From positions 1 through 57,935 of the forward strand of contig JAIESC010000072.1 of the NCBI GenBank assembly GCA_019746355.1: DNA of 57,935 nt, in the 5' to 3' direction. Shown here piece by piece: positions 25,964-33,694 of the stretch; position 1 is the first letter of the stretch; each line of letters starts with the position of its first letter. A program made the position numbers and the translations under genes. Under the pieces are notes generated by a model. That model searched no databases. It worked only from the letters and a program-made list of their open reading frames with translations, and was not told the origin of the DNA. The DNA comes from Xanthobacteraceae bacterium (GTDB lineage: Bacteria > Pseudomonadota > Alphaproteobacteria > Rhizobiales > Xanthobacteraceae).

Positions 25964-28432
25964 ATGAAGTGCTCTCACCCTAGCGATTGCTCCGCCGCGG
26001 TTGATCACAACGCAACCGATCCGCCGCCGCCTCATCGACGAACGGCCAGTCCTTGGTTGGCCGATCCAGGGTTTGACGCACCGGGCGCGCCCGGCATTCC
26101 GCCCACTTGGACGAGCAGCGCCAAAGACGTGGTGGGATGCTCGATTGGGCCTGCTCGGCTGTGGTTCACTATAGGATATGGCATTGTCAACGAGGTGTAT
26201 TGGCCACGCGTCGACCTGCCACAGATCCGGGACCTGGGATTCATCGTCGCGGACGGACAAGGGTTCTGGGTTGAGGTCAAGCGGCTCGGTGATTACGAGC
26301 TTCGGGCGATCGCCCGTGGTGTTCCGGCTTATGAGATCGTTCATTCACACAAGCGCTTCTCCTTACGCCTGCGGGTCTCGCCGGATCCGCGCCGCGACGT
26401 GCTTGCGATCGAATGCTCGCTCGATGCCGAGGATCCGGCGCTGCGGCTCTACGCACTGCTCGCACCGCATCTTGGCGCGACCGGCTACGGTAACCGCGCC
26501 GCGGTCTCCCGCCAGCGTGGCCGCTTCGTTCTGACCTCGGAACGGACGCCGTTTGCGCTCGCGCTCGCGGCCGTCGACGAGCGACAGCAAGACGCGATTC
26601 TTCGGGCCAGCGCCGGCTATGTCGGCATGAGCGACGGCTGGCAGGATTTCGCCCAGAATGGGTCGATGACTTGGGGTCATGCCGCAGCCGGCCCCGGAAA
26701 CGTTGCCTTGCTGGGCGAATTGCCACGATACAGCGTGCTCGCTTTGGGCTTTGCCAGCAGCCCTGGTGCCGCAGCAACGCTTGCAGTCTCGTCATTGATG
26801 CAGCCGTTTGATCGCCTGCTCAAGGCTCAGATTGCCGACTGGAAGGCCTGGCACCGCCGCTGTGGCGAATGCTGCGCACAGCCGATCGATCTGCCGAAAG
26901 ACCTCCAACAGCAATTTGTCACATCTACGACGGTGCTACGCGGCCATATCGACAAGACCTACCCCGGCGCCATGGTGGCAAGTCTCAGCATACCTTGGGG
27001 CGACAGCGGCAATGAGCGAAGCGGCTATCATCTCGTCTGGCCGCGCGATCTGGTGGAATGCGCCGGCGCTTTGCTGGCGTTCGGCGGTGAGGCTGAAGCG
27101 CGCGATACGCTTCGTTACCTGATCGCCACCCAAAACATCGAGGGGCACTGGCAGCAGAACCAGTGGCTGGGTGGAGAACCCTATTGGCGCGGCATCCAGC
27201 TGGACGAGGCCGCCTATCCGGTTCTGCTTGCAGCCATGCTGGCTGACCGCGGTGCGCTTGAGGGAATCGAGCCTCAGGACATGGTGCGCCGCGCCCTGGG
27301 CTGCATCGCACGCATGGGTCCCGCGACCGACCAAGACCGCTGGGAGGAAAACAAGGGCCTCAATGCGTTCACGCTCGCCACCTGCATCGCAGCCCTCGTG
27401 GCCGGGAGCGCCCTTCTTGACGAAACAGCGCGCCACTGGGCTATCGAATTGGCGGATTTCTGGAATGCCAATATCGAAGATTGGCTGACCGCGTCAGACA
27501 CTGTGTTGGGGCGGGAGGTTGGGGTGAAGCGCCACTACATTCGCACCGCACCCGCATCAGTTTTGCAAAACGGTATAAAAGGCCTTGACGACGTCATTCC
27601 TATTCGCAACCGGCCTGGCGGCGCGACTGTTCGTGCCAGCGAACAGGTCAGCACCGATTTTCTGCGTTTGGTACGGTTCGGACTCCGTGATCCCCGCGAT
27701 CCGATCGTTGTCGATACGCTGAAGCTCGTCGATCATCTGCTGAAAGTCGACACGCCCTCAGGGGCTGTCTGGCGCCGCTACAACGGCGACGGCTACGGCG
27801 AGTACGAGGACGGCCATCCTTACGACGGCGTTGGAACAGGTCGGCCGTGGCCGCTGCTGGCCGGCGAACGAGGCCATTATGTGCTTGCCGCCGGCAACGA
27901 CAGTCAGCCGATGCTTCGGACCATGGCAGCGACCGCCAGTCGGGGCGGCATGATTCCGGAGCAGGTCTGGGACGGCGCGGCGCTTCCGCAACGAAGGCTT
28001 TACCCTGGCAGACCGAGCGGGTCAGCCATGCCGTTGGCCTGGGCCCACGCCGAGTTCATTAAGCTTGTTGTCTCGCGCAGTCTCGGTCGCCCTTTCGACA
28101 GACCCGAAGCAGTGTGGATGCACTATCAGGCTCAGTGCCGGCGCGCACGTTATGCATTCTGGTGGCCGCACGCCCAAATCCGCACTATTGCGGTTGGGTC
28201 CACGCTCGTTGCGGCACTCCCGCACGAGGGCAGCATCCGTTGGGGCGTGGACGGATGGCAAACCATCAGCGAGACGGATGCCAGAGACACCGGGCTGGAC
28301 TTTTGGGTGGGTGAACTGGACACCAGTGCGTTAAGACCCAGCCAGCGCGTTGACTTCACCATTCGTTGGCGCGACAGGGGTTGGAGTGGCACCGACTATC
28401 AAGTCGAAATCGGAGAGCCAAGGAGCCCGTGA
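25964..28432 (+). CDS. Glucoamylase / glucan 1,4-alpha-glucosidase (GH15)
   Basis: The ~822-aa protein has the two-part bacterial glucoamylase layout. The N-terminal beta-sandwich (PGAPGIPPTWTSSAKDVVGC...NEVYWPRVDLPQIRDLGFIVADG) is followed by an (alpha/alpha)6 barrel. The barrel has YHLVWPRDLVE and the GH15 catalytic glutamates in DRWEENKGLNAFTLA (general acid) and GMIPEQVWDGA (general base). It releases beta-glucose from glycogen or maltodextrins. No signal peptide is apparent, consistent with intracellular glycogen mobilisation. The gene is divergent from the pentose-phosphate operon, so glucose from glycogen could feed it once phosphorylated. The ATG before KCSHPSD is tentative because no good ribosome site is visible. 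Confidence 0.88.
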   Translation: MKCSHPSDCSAAVDHNATDPPPPHRRTASPWLADPGFDAPGAPGIPPTWTSSAKDVVGCSIGPARLWFTIGYGIVNEVYWPRVDLPQIRDLGFIVADGQGFWVEVKRLGDYELRAIARGVPAYEIVHSHKRFSLRLRVSPDPRRDVLAIECSLDAEDPALRLYALLAPHLGATGYGNRAAVSRQRGRFVLTSERTPFALALAAVDERQQDAILRASAGYVGMSDGWQDFAQNGSMTWGHAAAGPGNVALLGELPRYSVLALGFASSPGAAATLAVSSLMQPFDRLLKAQIADWKAWHRRCGECCAQPIDLPKDLQQQFVTSTTVLRGHIDKTYPGAMVASLSIPWGDSGNERSGYHLVWPRDLVECAGALLAFGGEAEARDTLRYLIATQNIEGHWQQNQWLGGEPYWRGIQLDEAAYPVLLAAMLADRGALEGIEPQDMVRRALGCIARMGPATDQDRWEENKGLNAFTLATCIAALVAGSALLDETARHWAIELADFWNANIEDWLTASDTVLGREVGVKRHYIRTAPASVLQNGIKGLDDVIPIRNRPGGATVRASEQVSTDFLRLVRFGLRDPRDPIVVDTLKLVDHLLKVDTPSGAVWRRYNGDGYGEYEDGHPYDGVGTGRPWPLLAGERGHYVLAAGNDSQPMLRTMAATASRGGMIPEQVWDGAALPQRRLYPGRPSGSAMPLAWAHAEFIKLVVSRSLGRPFDRPEAVWMHYQAQCRRARYAFWWPHAQIRTIAVGSTLVAALPHEGSIRWGVDGWQTISETDARDTGLDFWVGELDTSALRPSQRVDFTIRWRDRGWSGTDYQVEIGEPRSP

Positions 28433-28497
28433 TGGTGCCGTCGCGAAAGTGATTGGAATTCGGGTGACGCGATCTCCGAGTGCATGACGTTATCGTC

Positions 28498-28650
28498 TCA
28501 AGCGGCGAGGTCGATCGGCTGAGCGATGGGTTGTGTGGCCAGCGTCTGCCAGCCGTCGACTTTGCGCATGGTGATCTGTCCCGAGGCAAGCAGCGCCCAG
28601 AACAGCATGGCGGCGGTATCGGCGGACGGGAGCACCGAGTTCTCGGGCAA
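28498..28650 (-). pseudogene. Probable insertion-sequence transposase C-terminal relic
   Basis: The minus-strand reading AMLFWALLASGQITMRKVDGW followed by QTLATQPIAQPIDLAA and a stop resembles the C-terminus of rhizobial transposases, but I cannot name the IS family with confidence. It is only about 40-50 codons, with no start or catalytic residues. It abuts the point where the SnoaL-like gene on the other strand loses its normal N-terminus, suggesting an insertion/deletion scar. Confidence 0.35.
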
Positions 28651-29038
28651 GAAGGTCAATCTTGCCGTCATCGACGACATTGCCGCGCCGAACATGCTGC
28701 GCAAATATTTGCTGCATGAACCGCGCCGCGGTCGCGACGACATCAGGGCGTTCATGACCGATTTCCGCGCGGCATTCCCCGACCTCAATTTCTGGGGCAC
28801 GGCGGACCTGATCGCCGAGGGCGACACCGTGGTCGGTCAATGGGAAGGCGGCGGCACCCACACGGGTCCGGCGTTCAAGGGTTTCCTGATCGGAGGTCTA
28901 CCGGCCGCGACCGGGCGCAAGATGCACTTCACCGGCACCATGGTGCTGAAGGTGGCCGGCGGCAAGATCGTCGAGGAGATCGGCCTCGACGACGGCGTGA
29001 CCGCGCTGACCCAGCTTGGGCTGATCAAGGCCGCCTGA
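28607..29038 (+). CDS. SnoaL-like / ester cyclase family protein with replaced N-terminus
   Basis: From about position 28650 the reading is a SnoaL-type (NTF2-fold) protein: VIDDIAAPNMLRKYL, GRDDIRAFMTDFRAAFPDLNF, EGDTVVGQWEGGGTHTGPAFKGF and KIVEEIGLDDGVTALTQLGL. The usual opening helix (about 20 residues ahead of the NLAVIDD block) is missing. The ORF instead runs into DNA that carries a transposase relic on the opposite strand. It may start at 28607 with a foreign leader, or the gene may be a pseudogene. Enzymatic role unknown; family members include polyketide cyclases and hydrolases. Confidence 0.6.
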   Translation: MAAVSADGSTEFSGKKVNLAVIDDIAAPNMLRKYLLHEPRRGRDDIRAFMTDFRAAFPDLNFWGTADLIAEGDTVVGQWEGGGTHTGPAFKGFLIGGLPAATGRKMHFTGTMVLKVAGGKIVEEIGLDDGVTALTQLGLIKAA

Positions 29039-29181
29039 TCGAACGGGCGGATCAACCCGCGGAGGTCCGCACGCTCTCGTGCGGACCTCGTTTTGCTTGG
29101 TGCGGAAATCGGGTGGCTTCCTCGGCCGTGTTCGCAGATCACGGGGCAGCCGCCCGCAGCTTCCGCCGGGCGACCATCAAG

Positions 29182-29199
29182 TTTGAAAGCGAGGACCGG
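29182..29199 (+). promoter_or_regulatory. Candidate Ada-binding site upstream of ada
   Basis: TTTGAAAGCGAGGACCGG ends 61 nt before the ada start. The same 18-bp block with two substitutions occurs 61 nt before ogt (31480-31497). The GAAAGC(G/A)AGG core is reminiscent of the AAAGCGCA part of the E. coli Ada box. It is interpreted as the operator for methylated Ada; function is inferred. Confidence 0.55.
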
Positions 29200-29260
29200 G
29201 GCGCAGCCAATGGGAACAAGCGGCATCTTCGCGCCGGTGGTCATATCAGAGTGCAGGACA

Positions 29261-30352
29261 ATGGTTGCGACACTCGCCAGCGCGCCGAAGCCAACACCGC
29301 CATCCGTGGCAGACGACCCGCGGTGGGCGCGAATTGTCGCCCGCGACAAGACCGCGGACGGGCAGCTCTGGTACTCGGTCGCGACAACCGGCGTGTACTG
29401 CCGGGCGTCGTGCCCGTCGCGCGCGGCAAGCCCGGACAACGTTCAGCTTCACGACACGCTTGAAAGCGCCAAGGCGACCGGGTTCCGGCCATGCAAGCGG
29501 TGCAATCCGGACGGGCCTTCGCTCGAGGCCGGGAACGCGGCCCTGGTGGCGAGGGCATGCCGGATCATCGAGGAGAGCGAGGAAGAACCGTCGCTCGACG
29601 ATCTGGCGGGCGCGATCGGCCGCAGCCCGAGCTATTTCCATCGCGTGTTCAAGGCCGCCACCGGACTGACGCCGAAGGGATATGCCTTAGCCCACCGCGC
29701 GCAGAAGCTGCGCCATGGATTGGCCGCCGGCAGCACCGTCACCGCGGCGATCTACGACGCCGGGTTCAATTCCAGCGGACGCTTCTATGAGAAGTCGACG
29801 GACATGCTCGGCATGACGCCGTCGCGATACCGCGCCGGCGGCACCAACGAGGAAATCGGGTTTGCGGTCGGACAGACCTCGCTCGGCGCCATCCTCGTCG
29901 CCTCGAGCCGGAAGGGCGTCGCCGCGATCCTGCTGGGCGACGACCCGGACGCGCTTGTCCGCGATCTCCAGGACCGTTTCCCGAACGCGCATCTGATCGG
30001 CGCCGATCGCGACTATGAGGCGCTGGTGGCGCGGGTGATCGGGTTGATCGAGACGCCGGGGATCAGCCTGGACCTGCCGCTCGACGTCCGCGGCACAGCC
30101 TTTCAGCAGCGGGTGTGGCAGGCGCTGCAGCAGGTTCCCGTAGGCGTAACGGTTTGCTATGCCGAGATCGCGCGGCGCATCGGATCGCCGAAGGCGGCAC
30201 GCGCGGTCGCCGCGGCCTGCGCCGCGAACAGCCTCGCCGTCGCCATCCCCTGCCATCGCGTGGTGCGCCATGACGGCTCGCTTTCGCGATATGCATGGGG
30301 CGTCGAGCGCAAGCGCGCCCTGCTCGACCGCGAAGCCGCTCAAGGCGCGTGA
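29261..30352 (+). CDS. ada: Ada: methylphosphotriester sensor, AraC-type activator and O6-alkylguanine methyltransferase
   Basis: A 363-aa three-part protein. The N-terminal zinc domain has Cys47, Cys51, Cys78 and Cys81 (GVYCRASC ... RPCKRC); the family transfers phosphotriester methyl groups to the first such Cys. An AraC helix-turn-helix occupies ~95-190 (SLDDLAGAIGRSPSYFHRVFKAATG). The C-terminal suicide methyltransferase has acceptor Cys331 in AIPCHRVVR. It repairs methylated DNA and, once methylated, activates the adaptive response. The ATG is preceded by AGGA. alkB follows 23 nt downstream, and ogt, a paralogue of its C-terminal domain, lies 1.2 kb on. A shared 18-bp site precedes ada and ogt. 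Confidence 0.93.
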   Translation: MVATLASAPKPTPPSVADDPRWARIVARDKTADGQLWYSVATTGVYCRASCPSRAASPDNVQLHDTLESAKATGFRPCKRCNPDGPSLEAGNAALVARACRIIEESEEEPSLDDLAGAIGRSPSYFHRVFKAATGLTPKGYALAHRAQKLRHGLAAGSTVTAAIYDAGFNSSGRFYEKSTDMLGMTPSRYRAGGTNEEIGFAVGQTSLGAILVASSRKGVAAILLGDDPDALVRDLQDRFPNAHLIGADRDYEALVARVIGLIETPGISLDLPLDVRGTAFQQRVWQALQQVPVGVTVCYAEIARRIGSPKAARAVAAACAANSLAVAIPCHRVVRHDGSLSRYAWGVERKRALLDREAAQGA

Positions 30353-30375
30353 GGCCACGCTGAATTGTCCTTGCC

Positions 30376-31023
30376 ATGAACGACCTGTTTGAACGCATCG
30401 CGCCGCCGCCATCGAAGGAGACCATGGCCGAAGGAGCCGTGCTTCTGCGCGGCGCAGCGCTTCCGTTTGAAACGGCGCTGTTGGCGGCGCTGAATGACAT
30501 CGGCGCGGCTTCTCCGTTCCGGCACATGGTCACGCCGGGCGGGTACACGATGTCGGTCGCGATGACCAATTGCGGCGCGGCCGGATGGATCACCGACCGG
30601 ACGGGATATCGCTACGGCCGCAGCGATCCCGAGACCGGCAAGCCCTGGCCGCCGATGCCGGACTGCTTCCTCGAATTGGCCGTGGCCGCGGCGACCGACG
30701 CCGGCTATCCCGACTTCCGTCCGGACGCATGCCTGATCAACCGCTATGAGCCGGGCGCGCGCCTGTCGCTGCACCAGGACAAGAACGAGCGCGACTACGC
30801 CCATCCGATCGTCTCCGTGTCGCTGGGCTTGCCGGCGACGTTCCAGTTCGGCGGACTGAAGCGCAACGACCCGGTGAGGAGGTTTGCCTTGAGGCACGGC
30901 GATGTCGTTGTCTGGGGCGGCCGGTCGCGGCTTTTCTACCACGGTGTGACGGAGCTGAAGGACGGTCATCACGAGAGCTTTGGACGCATGCGCGTGAACC
31001 TGACGTTCCGGCGCGCGCTTTAG
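30376..31023 (+). CDS. alkB: AlkB: Fe(II)/2-oxoglutarate-dependent DNA dealkylase
   Basis: This 215-aa protein oxidatively removes alkyl groups from 1-methyladenine and 3-methylcytosine. The double-stranded beta-helix iron ligands are visible as His and Asp of SLHQDKNE and the His of LFYHGV. The 2OG-binding arginines are in RMRVNLTFR at the C-terminus. The YTMSVAMTNCG and CLINRYEPGARL blocks are characteristic. It starts 23 nt after ada, so the pair is almost certainly one transcript, as in E. coli. Confidence 0.93.
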   Translation: MNDLFERIAPPPSKETMAEGAVLLRGAALPFETALLAALNDIGAASPFRHMVTPGGYTMSVAMTNCGAAGWITDRTGYRYGRSDPETGKPWPPMPDCFLELAVAAATDAGYPDFRPDACLINRYEPGARLSLHQDKNERDYAHPIVSVSLGLPATFQFGGLKRNDPVRRFALRHGDVVVWGGRSRLFYHGVTELKDGHHESFGRMRVNLTFRRAL

Positions 31024-31060
31024 TTCTACTGCGTCAAAAACGCCGCCGTTTATGACTGTG

Positions 31061-31203
31061 CCCTCTCCTTGCGGGAGAGGGCTGCATTGACTGTGCAAAA
31101 CACGCGAACGGGTGAGGGGTTGCGGTCCATCGATGGACCGTAACCCCTCACCCTGTCTTTTATGCTGCGCGTTCAGCGTAGCCCTCTCCCTCTGGGAGAG
31201 GGC
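31061..31203. repeat. CCCTCTCC..GGAGAGGG intergenic repeat
   Basis: This composite palindrome has outer CCCTCTCC/GGGAGAGGGC hairpins flanking a central dyad, GGGTGAGGGGTTGCGGTCC opposite GGACCGTAACCCCTCACCC. It lies between alkB and ogt. Dispersed repeats with these phrases are frequent in Rhizobiales; no coding content is seen. Confidence 0.6.
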
Positions 31204-31271
31204 GCAACAACCAGCGCTTCGGCTTCTTCTGACGCAGTAAGACTAGCAGGCTGCTGAAAACTCTGGCGCGG

Positions 31272-31411
31272 GTCATTCCGGGGCGCTCGCCCTAAGCGCG
31301 TTTACGCGCGTCTTCGACGCGCTATGGCGAGCGAACCCGGAATCCCGTATTGCAGGGATTTTCTCTGTAACTGGATTCCGGGCTCGCGCCTTCGGCGCGC
31401 CCCGGAATGAC
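31272..31411. repeat. GTCATTCCGGGG repeat with nested 32-bp element
   Basis: The outer ends GTCATTCCGGGGCG and CGCCCCGGAATGAC are complementary, with an inner AACCCGGAATCCC / GGATTCCGGGCTC pair. A 32-bp nested module occupies 31296-31327 (tetramer GCGC, GTTTAC, GCGC, GTCTTCGAC, GCGC, TATGG). Related copies lie at 45913-46048 (with module) and 47241-47351 (without). The 535-bp alkB-ogt gap holds this, the preceding repeat and the ogt control region. Confidence 0.65.
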
Positions 31412-31479
31412 CGGGGTTTGCCGGGCGTCGTGACGCCCGGCTTTTTTTGCGCGTCGCCGCGGCCTTCGAGAACTGTCGA

Positions 31480-31497
31480 TTTGAAAGCAAGGAACGG
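31480..31497 (+). promoter_or_regulatory. Candidate Ada-binding site upstream of ogt
   Basis: TTTGAAAGCAAGGAACGG matches the site before ada at 16 of 18 positions and ends 61 nt before the ogt ATG, the identical spacing. This supports co-regulation of ogt by methylated Ada. Confidence 0.55.
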
Positions 31498-31558
31498 AGT
31501 TCTGACGCGCGCGCCGCCGGCTATTTCGCTCATGAGGACAGACGAAGGAGTGAAACCG

Positions 31559-32125
31559 ATGAACCTCATGATTTCCGAAAGCGCCTTGCGGCTCGAGCCC
31601 GCGGCAACGCAGACCGAGGCCGCCGTCGAAACCATCGCCTATGCGACCGGCACGAGCGCACTGGGCGAGGTGCTGGTCGCCCGCAGCATCGAGGGCATCT
31701 GCGCCATTCTGCTCGGCGCCGGCCACGATGAGCTGCAGGCGGACCTTGCCGCCCGCTTTCCCGAAGCCAGGCTGGTCGCGAGCGAGGCCGCCGTCCGCGA
31801 CGATCTGGCGAAGGTGATCCGCTTCGTGGACAAGCCTGCGGAAGGGCTTCATCTCCAGCTCGACATGCGCGGGACGCCGTTCCAGCGCCGCGTCTGGGAG
31901 AAGCTTCGCGCGATCCCGGCCGGACGGACGGTGACCTACACCGAGCTGGCCCGCTGGGTCGGCCCGCTGACCTCGGCGCGCGCGGTCGCCGGCGCCTGCG
32001 CCGCCAATCCGATCGCGCTGGCCGTGCCTTGCCACCGCGTGGTCCGCACCGATGGCGGTCTCGCGGACTACCGCTGGGGCATCGCGCGCAAGCGTGAACT
32101 GATCGGAAAGGAGGCGATGGCGTGA
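31559..32125 (+). CDS. ogt: O6-alkylguanine-DNA alkyltransferase (Ada C-terminal-domain paralogue)
   Basis: A 188-aa suicide methyltransferase with acceptor Cys158 in AVPCHRVVR and the DNA-reading helix in FQRRVWEKLRAIPAGRTVTYTELA. Its N-terminal half (TSALGEVLVARSIEGICAILLG) aligns with the C-terminal domain of the neighbouring Ada (TSLGAILVASSRKGVAAILLG), so it looks derived from, or parallel to, Ada's Ogt module rather than the classical stand-alone Ogt. GAAGGAG before the ATG fixes the start. It carries its own upstream Ada-like site. Confidence 0.9.
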   Translation: MNLMISESALRLEPAATQTEAAVETIAYATGTSALGEVLVARSIEGICAILLGAGHDELQADLAARFPEARLVASEAAVRDDLAKVIRFVDKPAEGLHLQLDMRGTPFQRRVWEKLRAIPAGRTVTYTELARWVGPLTSARAVAGACAANPIALAVPCHRVVRTDGGLADYRWGIARKRELIGKEAMA

Positions 32126-32132
32126 AGCCGTC

Positions 32133-32187
32133 TCAGCGCACGCCGTCGGGCAGCACCGCCTGCACCACAAGGCCGCGGGCGCGGGCC
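32133..32187 (-). pseudogene. 3'-end fragment of a tetR gene
   Basis: The minus-strand reading ARARGLVVQAVLPDGVR plus stop corresponds to the C-terminus of the TetR protein at 33695-34363 (ARARGLVVQAVLPEAGGG). The DNA at 32149-32186 matches 33714-33751 at 37 of 38 positions. Homology stops abruptly on the upstream side. The pair brackets the fic gene like the two ends of an element inserted at a gene's 3' end. Confidence 0.65.
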
Positions 32188-32273
32188 GGATGCCGCCCGC
32201 GAGCAATTCCAGAACGACGTTGAGTTACTTTTCTACCCCAGCGCCAGGCGCCCCCGCCCGGTCCTTTGAAGGG

Positions 32274-32327
32274 TGAGCTATAGACCTGGTTGCTATAACT
32301 CATATTTCACCACACAATGAGCTATAG
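32274..32327. promoter_or_regulatory. Three TGAGCTATAG-type operator half-sites before fic
   Basis: TGAGCTATAG (32274-32283), CTATAACTCA (32293-32302, the inverse with one change) and TGAGCTATAG (32318-32327) alternate within 54 bp, ending 18 bp before the fic ATG. The symmetry suggests a dimeric repressor, possibly the Fic protein's own C-terminal winged helix. The DNA is AT-richer than its surroundings. Confidence 0.5.
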
Positions 32328-32345
32328 AGAGACCCCTTATCGCTC

Positions 32346-33473
32346 ATGATGTGGAACTGGCAACAGGCCGAGTGGCCGAATTTCACATATAGTTCAAAGG
32401 CTTTGGAGCCTTTGGAGCAGCAATTTCTGCTGCAATCCGGCGAGTTCGTGGGCGCCTGCAAGCATGTCGGCGCCGACGATCAGGAGACCCTCAGGATCGA
32501 GCTGATCAGCGACGAAGCGGTCAAAACCTCCGCGATCGAGGGCGAAATCCTCAATCGCGACAGCGTCCAGTCCTCACTCCGCCAGCAGCTTGGCCTCGGC
32601 CTCGAAGCGCCCGGCGTGAAGCCCGCCGAGCGGGGCATCTCCAAGATGATGGTGGACCTCTATCGGAACTTCGCGACCCCGCTCGCCGACAAGACGGTGT
32701 TCGATTGGCACGCGATGCTGCTGACCGGCGACACGCCCATTCGCGTCGGCGGCGGCTACCGCACTCATCCTGAACCGATGCAGGTCGTGTCCGGCCCCAT
32801 CCCTAAGCGCACAGTTCATTTCGAGGCGCCGCCATCCGATCGGATGGCGGATGAGATGAAGCGCTTCATTGCATGGTTCAACGACACCGCTCCGGGCGGC
32901 AAGACGCCGCTGCCGGCGCTGACGCGCGCCTCGCTCGCGCATCTTCACTTCGTGTGCATCCATCCCTTCGAGGATGGCAATGGCCGGATCGGTCGCGCGC
33001 TCTCTGAAAAAGCGCTGGCGCAGAACCTTGGACGACCGAGCCTGATCGCGCTGGCCTATACGATCGAACGCAAGCGCAAGGACTATTACGCGGCGCTGGA
33101 GCGCAACAACAAGGACCTCGAAATCAGCGGCTGGATGAAATATTTCGCCAATACGATTCTTGAAGCGCAGAACAACACAATCAAGCGCGTCGATTTCTAC
33201 GTTGCCAAGGCCAAATTCTACGAACGGTTCCGAGGCAAGCTGAACAAGCGGCAGCACAAGGTGCTCGCCCGCATGTTCCGCGAGGGCATCGACGGCTTCA
33301 AGGGCGGGCTGAGCGCCGAGAACTATATCAGCATCAGCAAGACGTCCCGCGCCACCGCGACGCGCGACTTGCAGGATCTGGTCGCGATGGGCGCATTCAC
33401 CAGGACTGGGGAGCTGCGCCACACGCGCTATGCGCTCAATCTCACCAAAAAAATCGGGAGCGAGAATGTCTGA
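32346..33473 (+). CDS. Fic-domain protein (class II, N-terminal inhibitory motif, C-terminal winged helix)
   Basis: A 375-aa predicted AMP-transferase. Residues 1-90 form the DUF4172-type N-terminus (MWNWQQAEWPNFTYSSKALEP) with the inhibitory helix motif TSAIEGE, whose Glu blocks ATP binding. The catalytic loop HPFEDGNGRIGR, with His, Asp, Asn and Arg, lies near residues 212-223. The C-terminal ~75 residues (LSAENYISISKTSRATATRDLQDLVAMGAFTRTG) look like a winged-helix DNA-binding domain. It would transfer AMP to a target, with autoinhibition relieved by an unknown cue. Operator-like repeats upstream fit autoregulation. It sits between duplicated tetR 3' ends, indicating insertion. Confidence 0.9.
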   Translation: MMWNWQQAEWPNFTYSSKALEPLEQQFLLQSGEFVGACKHVGADDQETLRIELISDEAVKTSAIEGEILNRDSVQSSLRQQLGLGLEAPGVKPAERGISKMMVDLYRNFATPLADKTVFDWHAMLLTGDTPIRVGGGYRTHPEPMQVVSGPIPKRTVHFEAPPSDRMADEMKRFIAWFNDTAPGGKTPLPALTRASLAHLHFVCIHPFEDGNGRIGRALSEKALAQNLGRPSLIALAYTIERKRKDYYAALERNNKDLEISGWMKYFANTILEAQNNTIKRVDFYVAKAKFYERFRGKLNKRQHKVLARMFREGIDGFKGGLSAENYISISKTSRATATRDLQDLVAMGAFTRTGELRHTRYALNLTKKIGSENV

Positions 33474-33537
33474 CGAGCGGCGCGACGTCGACGAGCAGAA
33501 CGCGGACACCGACAATGGGTTTCTGCCTTCGCTCTGA
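33466..33537 (+). CDS. Possible 23-aa acidic ORF overlapping the fic stop
   Basis: An ATG 8 bases before the end of fic, with GGGAG 5 nt ahead, opens a 23-codon acidic frame (SDERRDVDEQNADTDNGF) ending at 33537. The position is that of a coupled downstream gene, but it is very short and could be the truncated head of a lost gene. No family is recognisable. Confidence 0.25.
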   Translation: MSDERRDVDEQNADTDNGFLPSL

Positions 33538-33622
33538 CGCGCTCTCGCCTTCGCGAAGCCAAAGCGGCTTGGCTTCGGCGGAGCAGGATCGGCGGACTGG
33601 AGCCCGCCGTAGCTTGCGACCA

Positions 33623-33654
33623 GCGCGTTCACGCGCGTCTTCGACGCGCCATGG
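33623..33654. repeat. Nested 32-bp mini-element, copy b
   Basis: GCGC, GTTCAC, GCGC, GTCTTCGAC, GCGC, CATGG. It lies in a degenerate palindromic repeat after fic. Other copies are at 31296-31327, 34508-34539 and 45936-45967; all are exactly 32 bp. Confidence 0.65.
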
Positions 33655-33694
33655 CGAGCGGCGGCGGGTTGGCTCAACTCACGGAGCGATCGAG

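Noticed and set aside
13766..28432. Naming the carbohydrate island a new pathway
   Set aside because: The set is a known oxidative pentose-phosphate/glycogen complement; only the microgene, truncated transketolase and dyads are unusual.
31061..31203. CRISPR-like array in the alkB-ogt gap
   Set aside because: The repeats are palindromic, unequal and not regularly spaced, and no cas genes are nearby.
32346..33473. Fic as the toxin of a classical FicT/FicA toxin-antitoxin pair
   Set aside because: The inhibitory TSAIEGE motif is within the same protein (class II), so a separate antitoxin is not expected.
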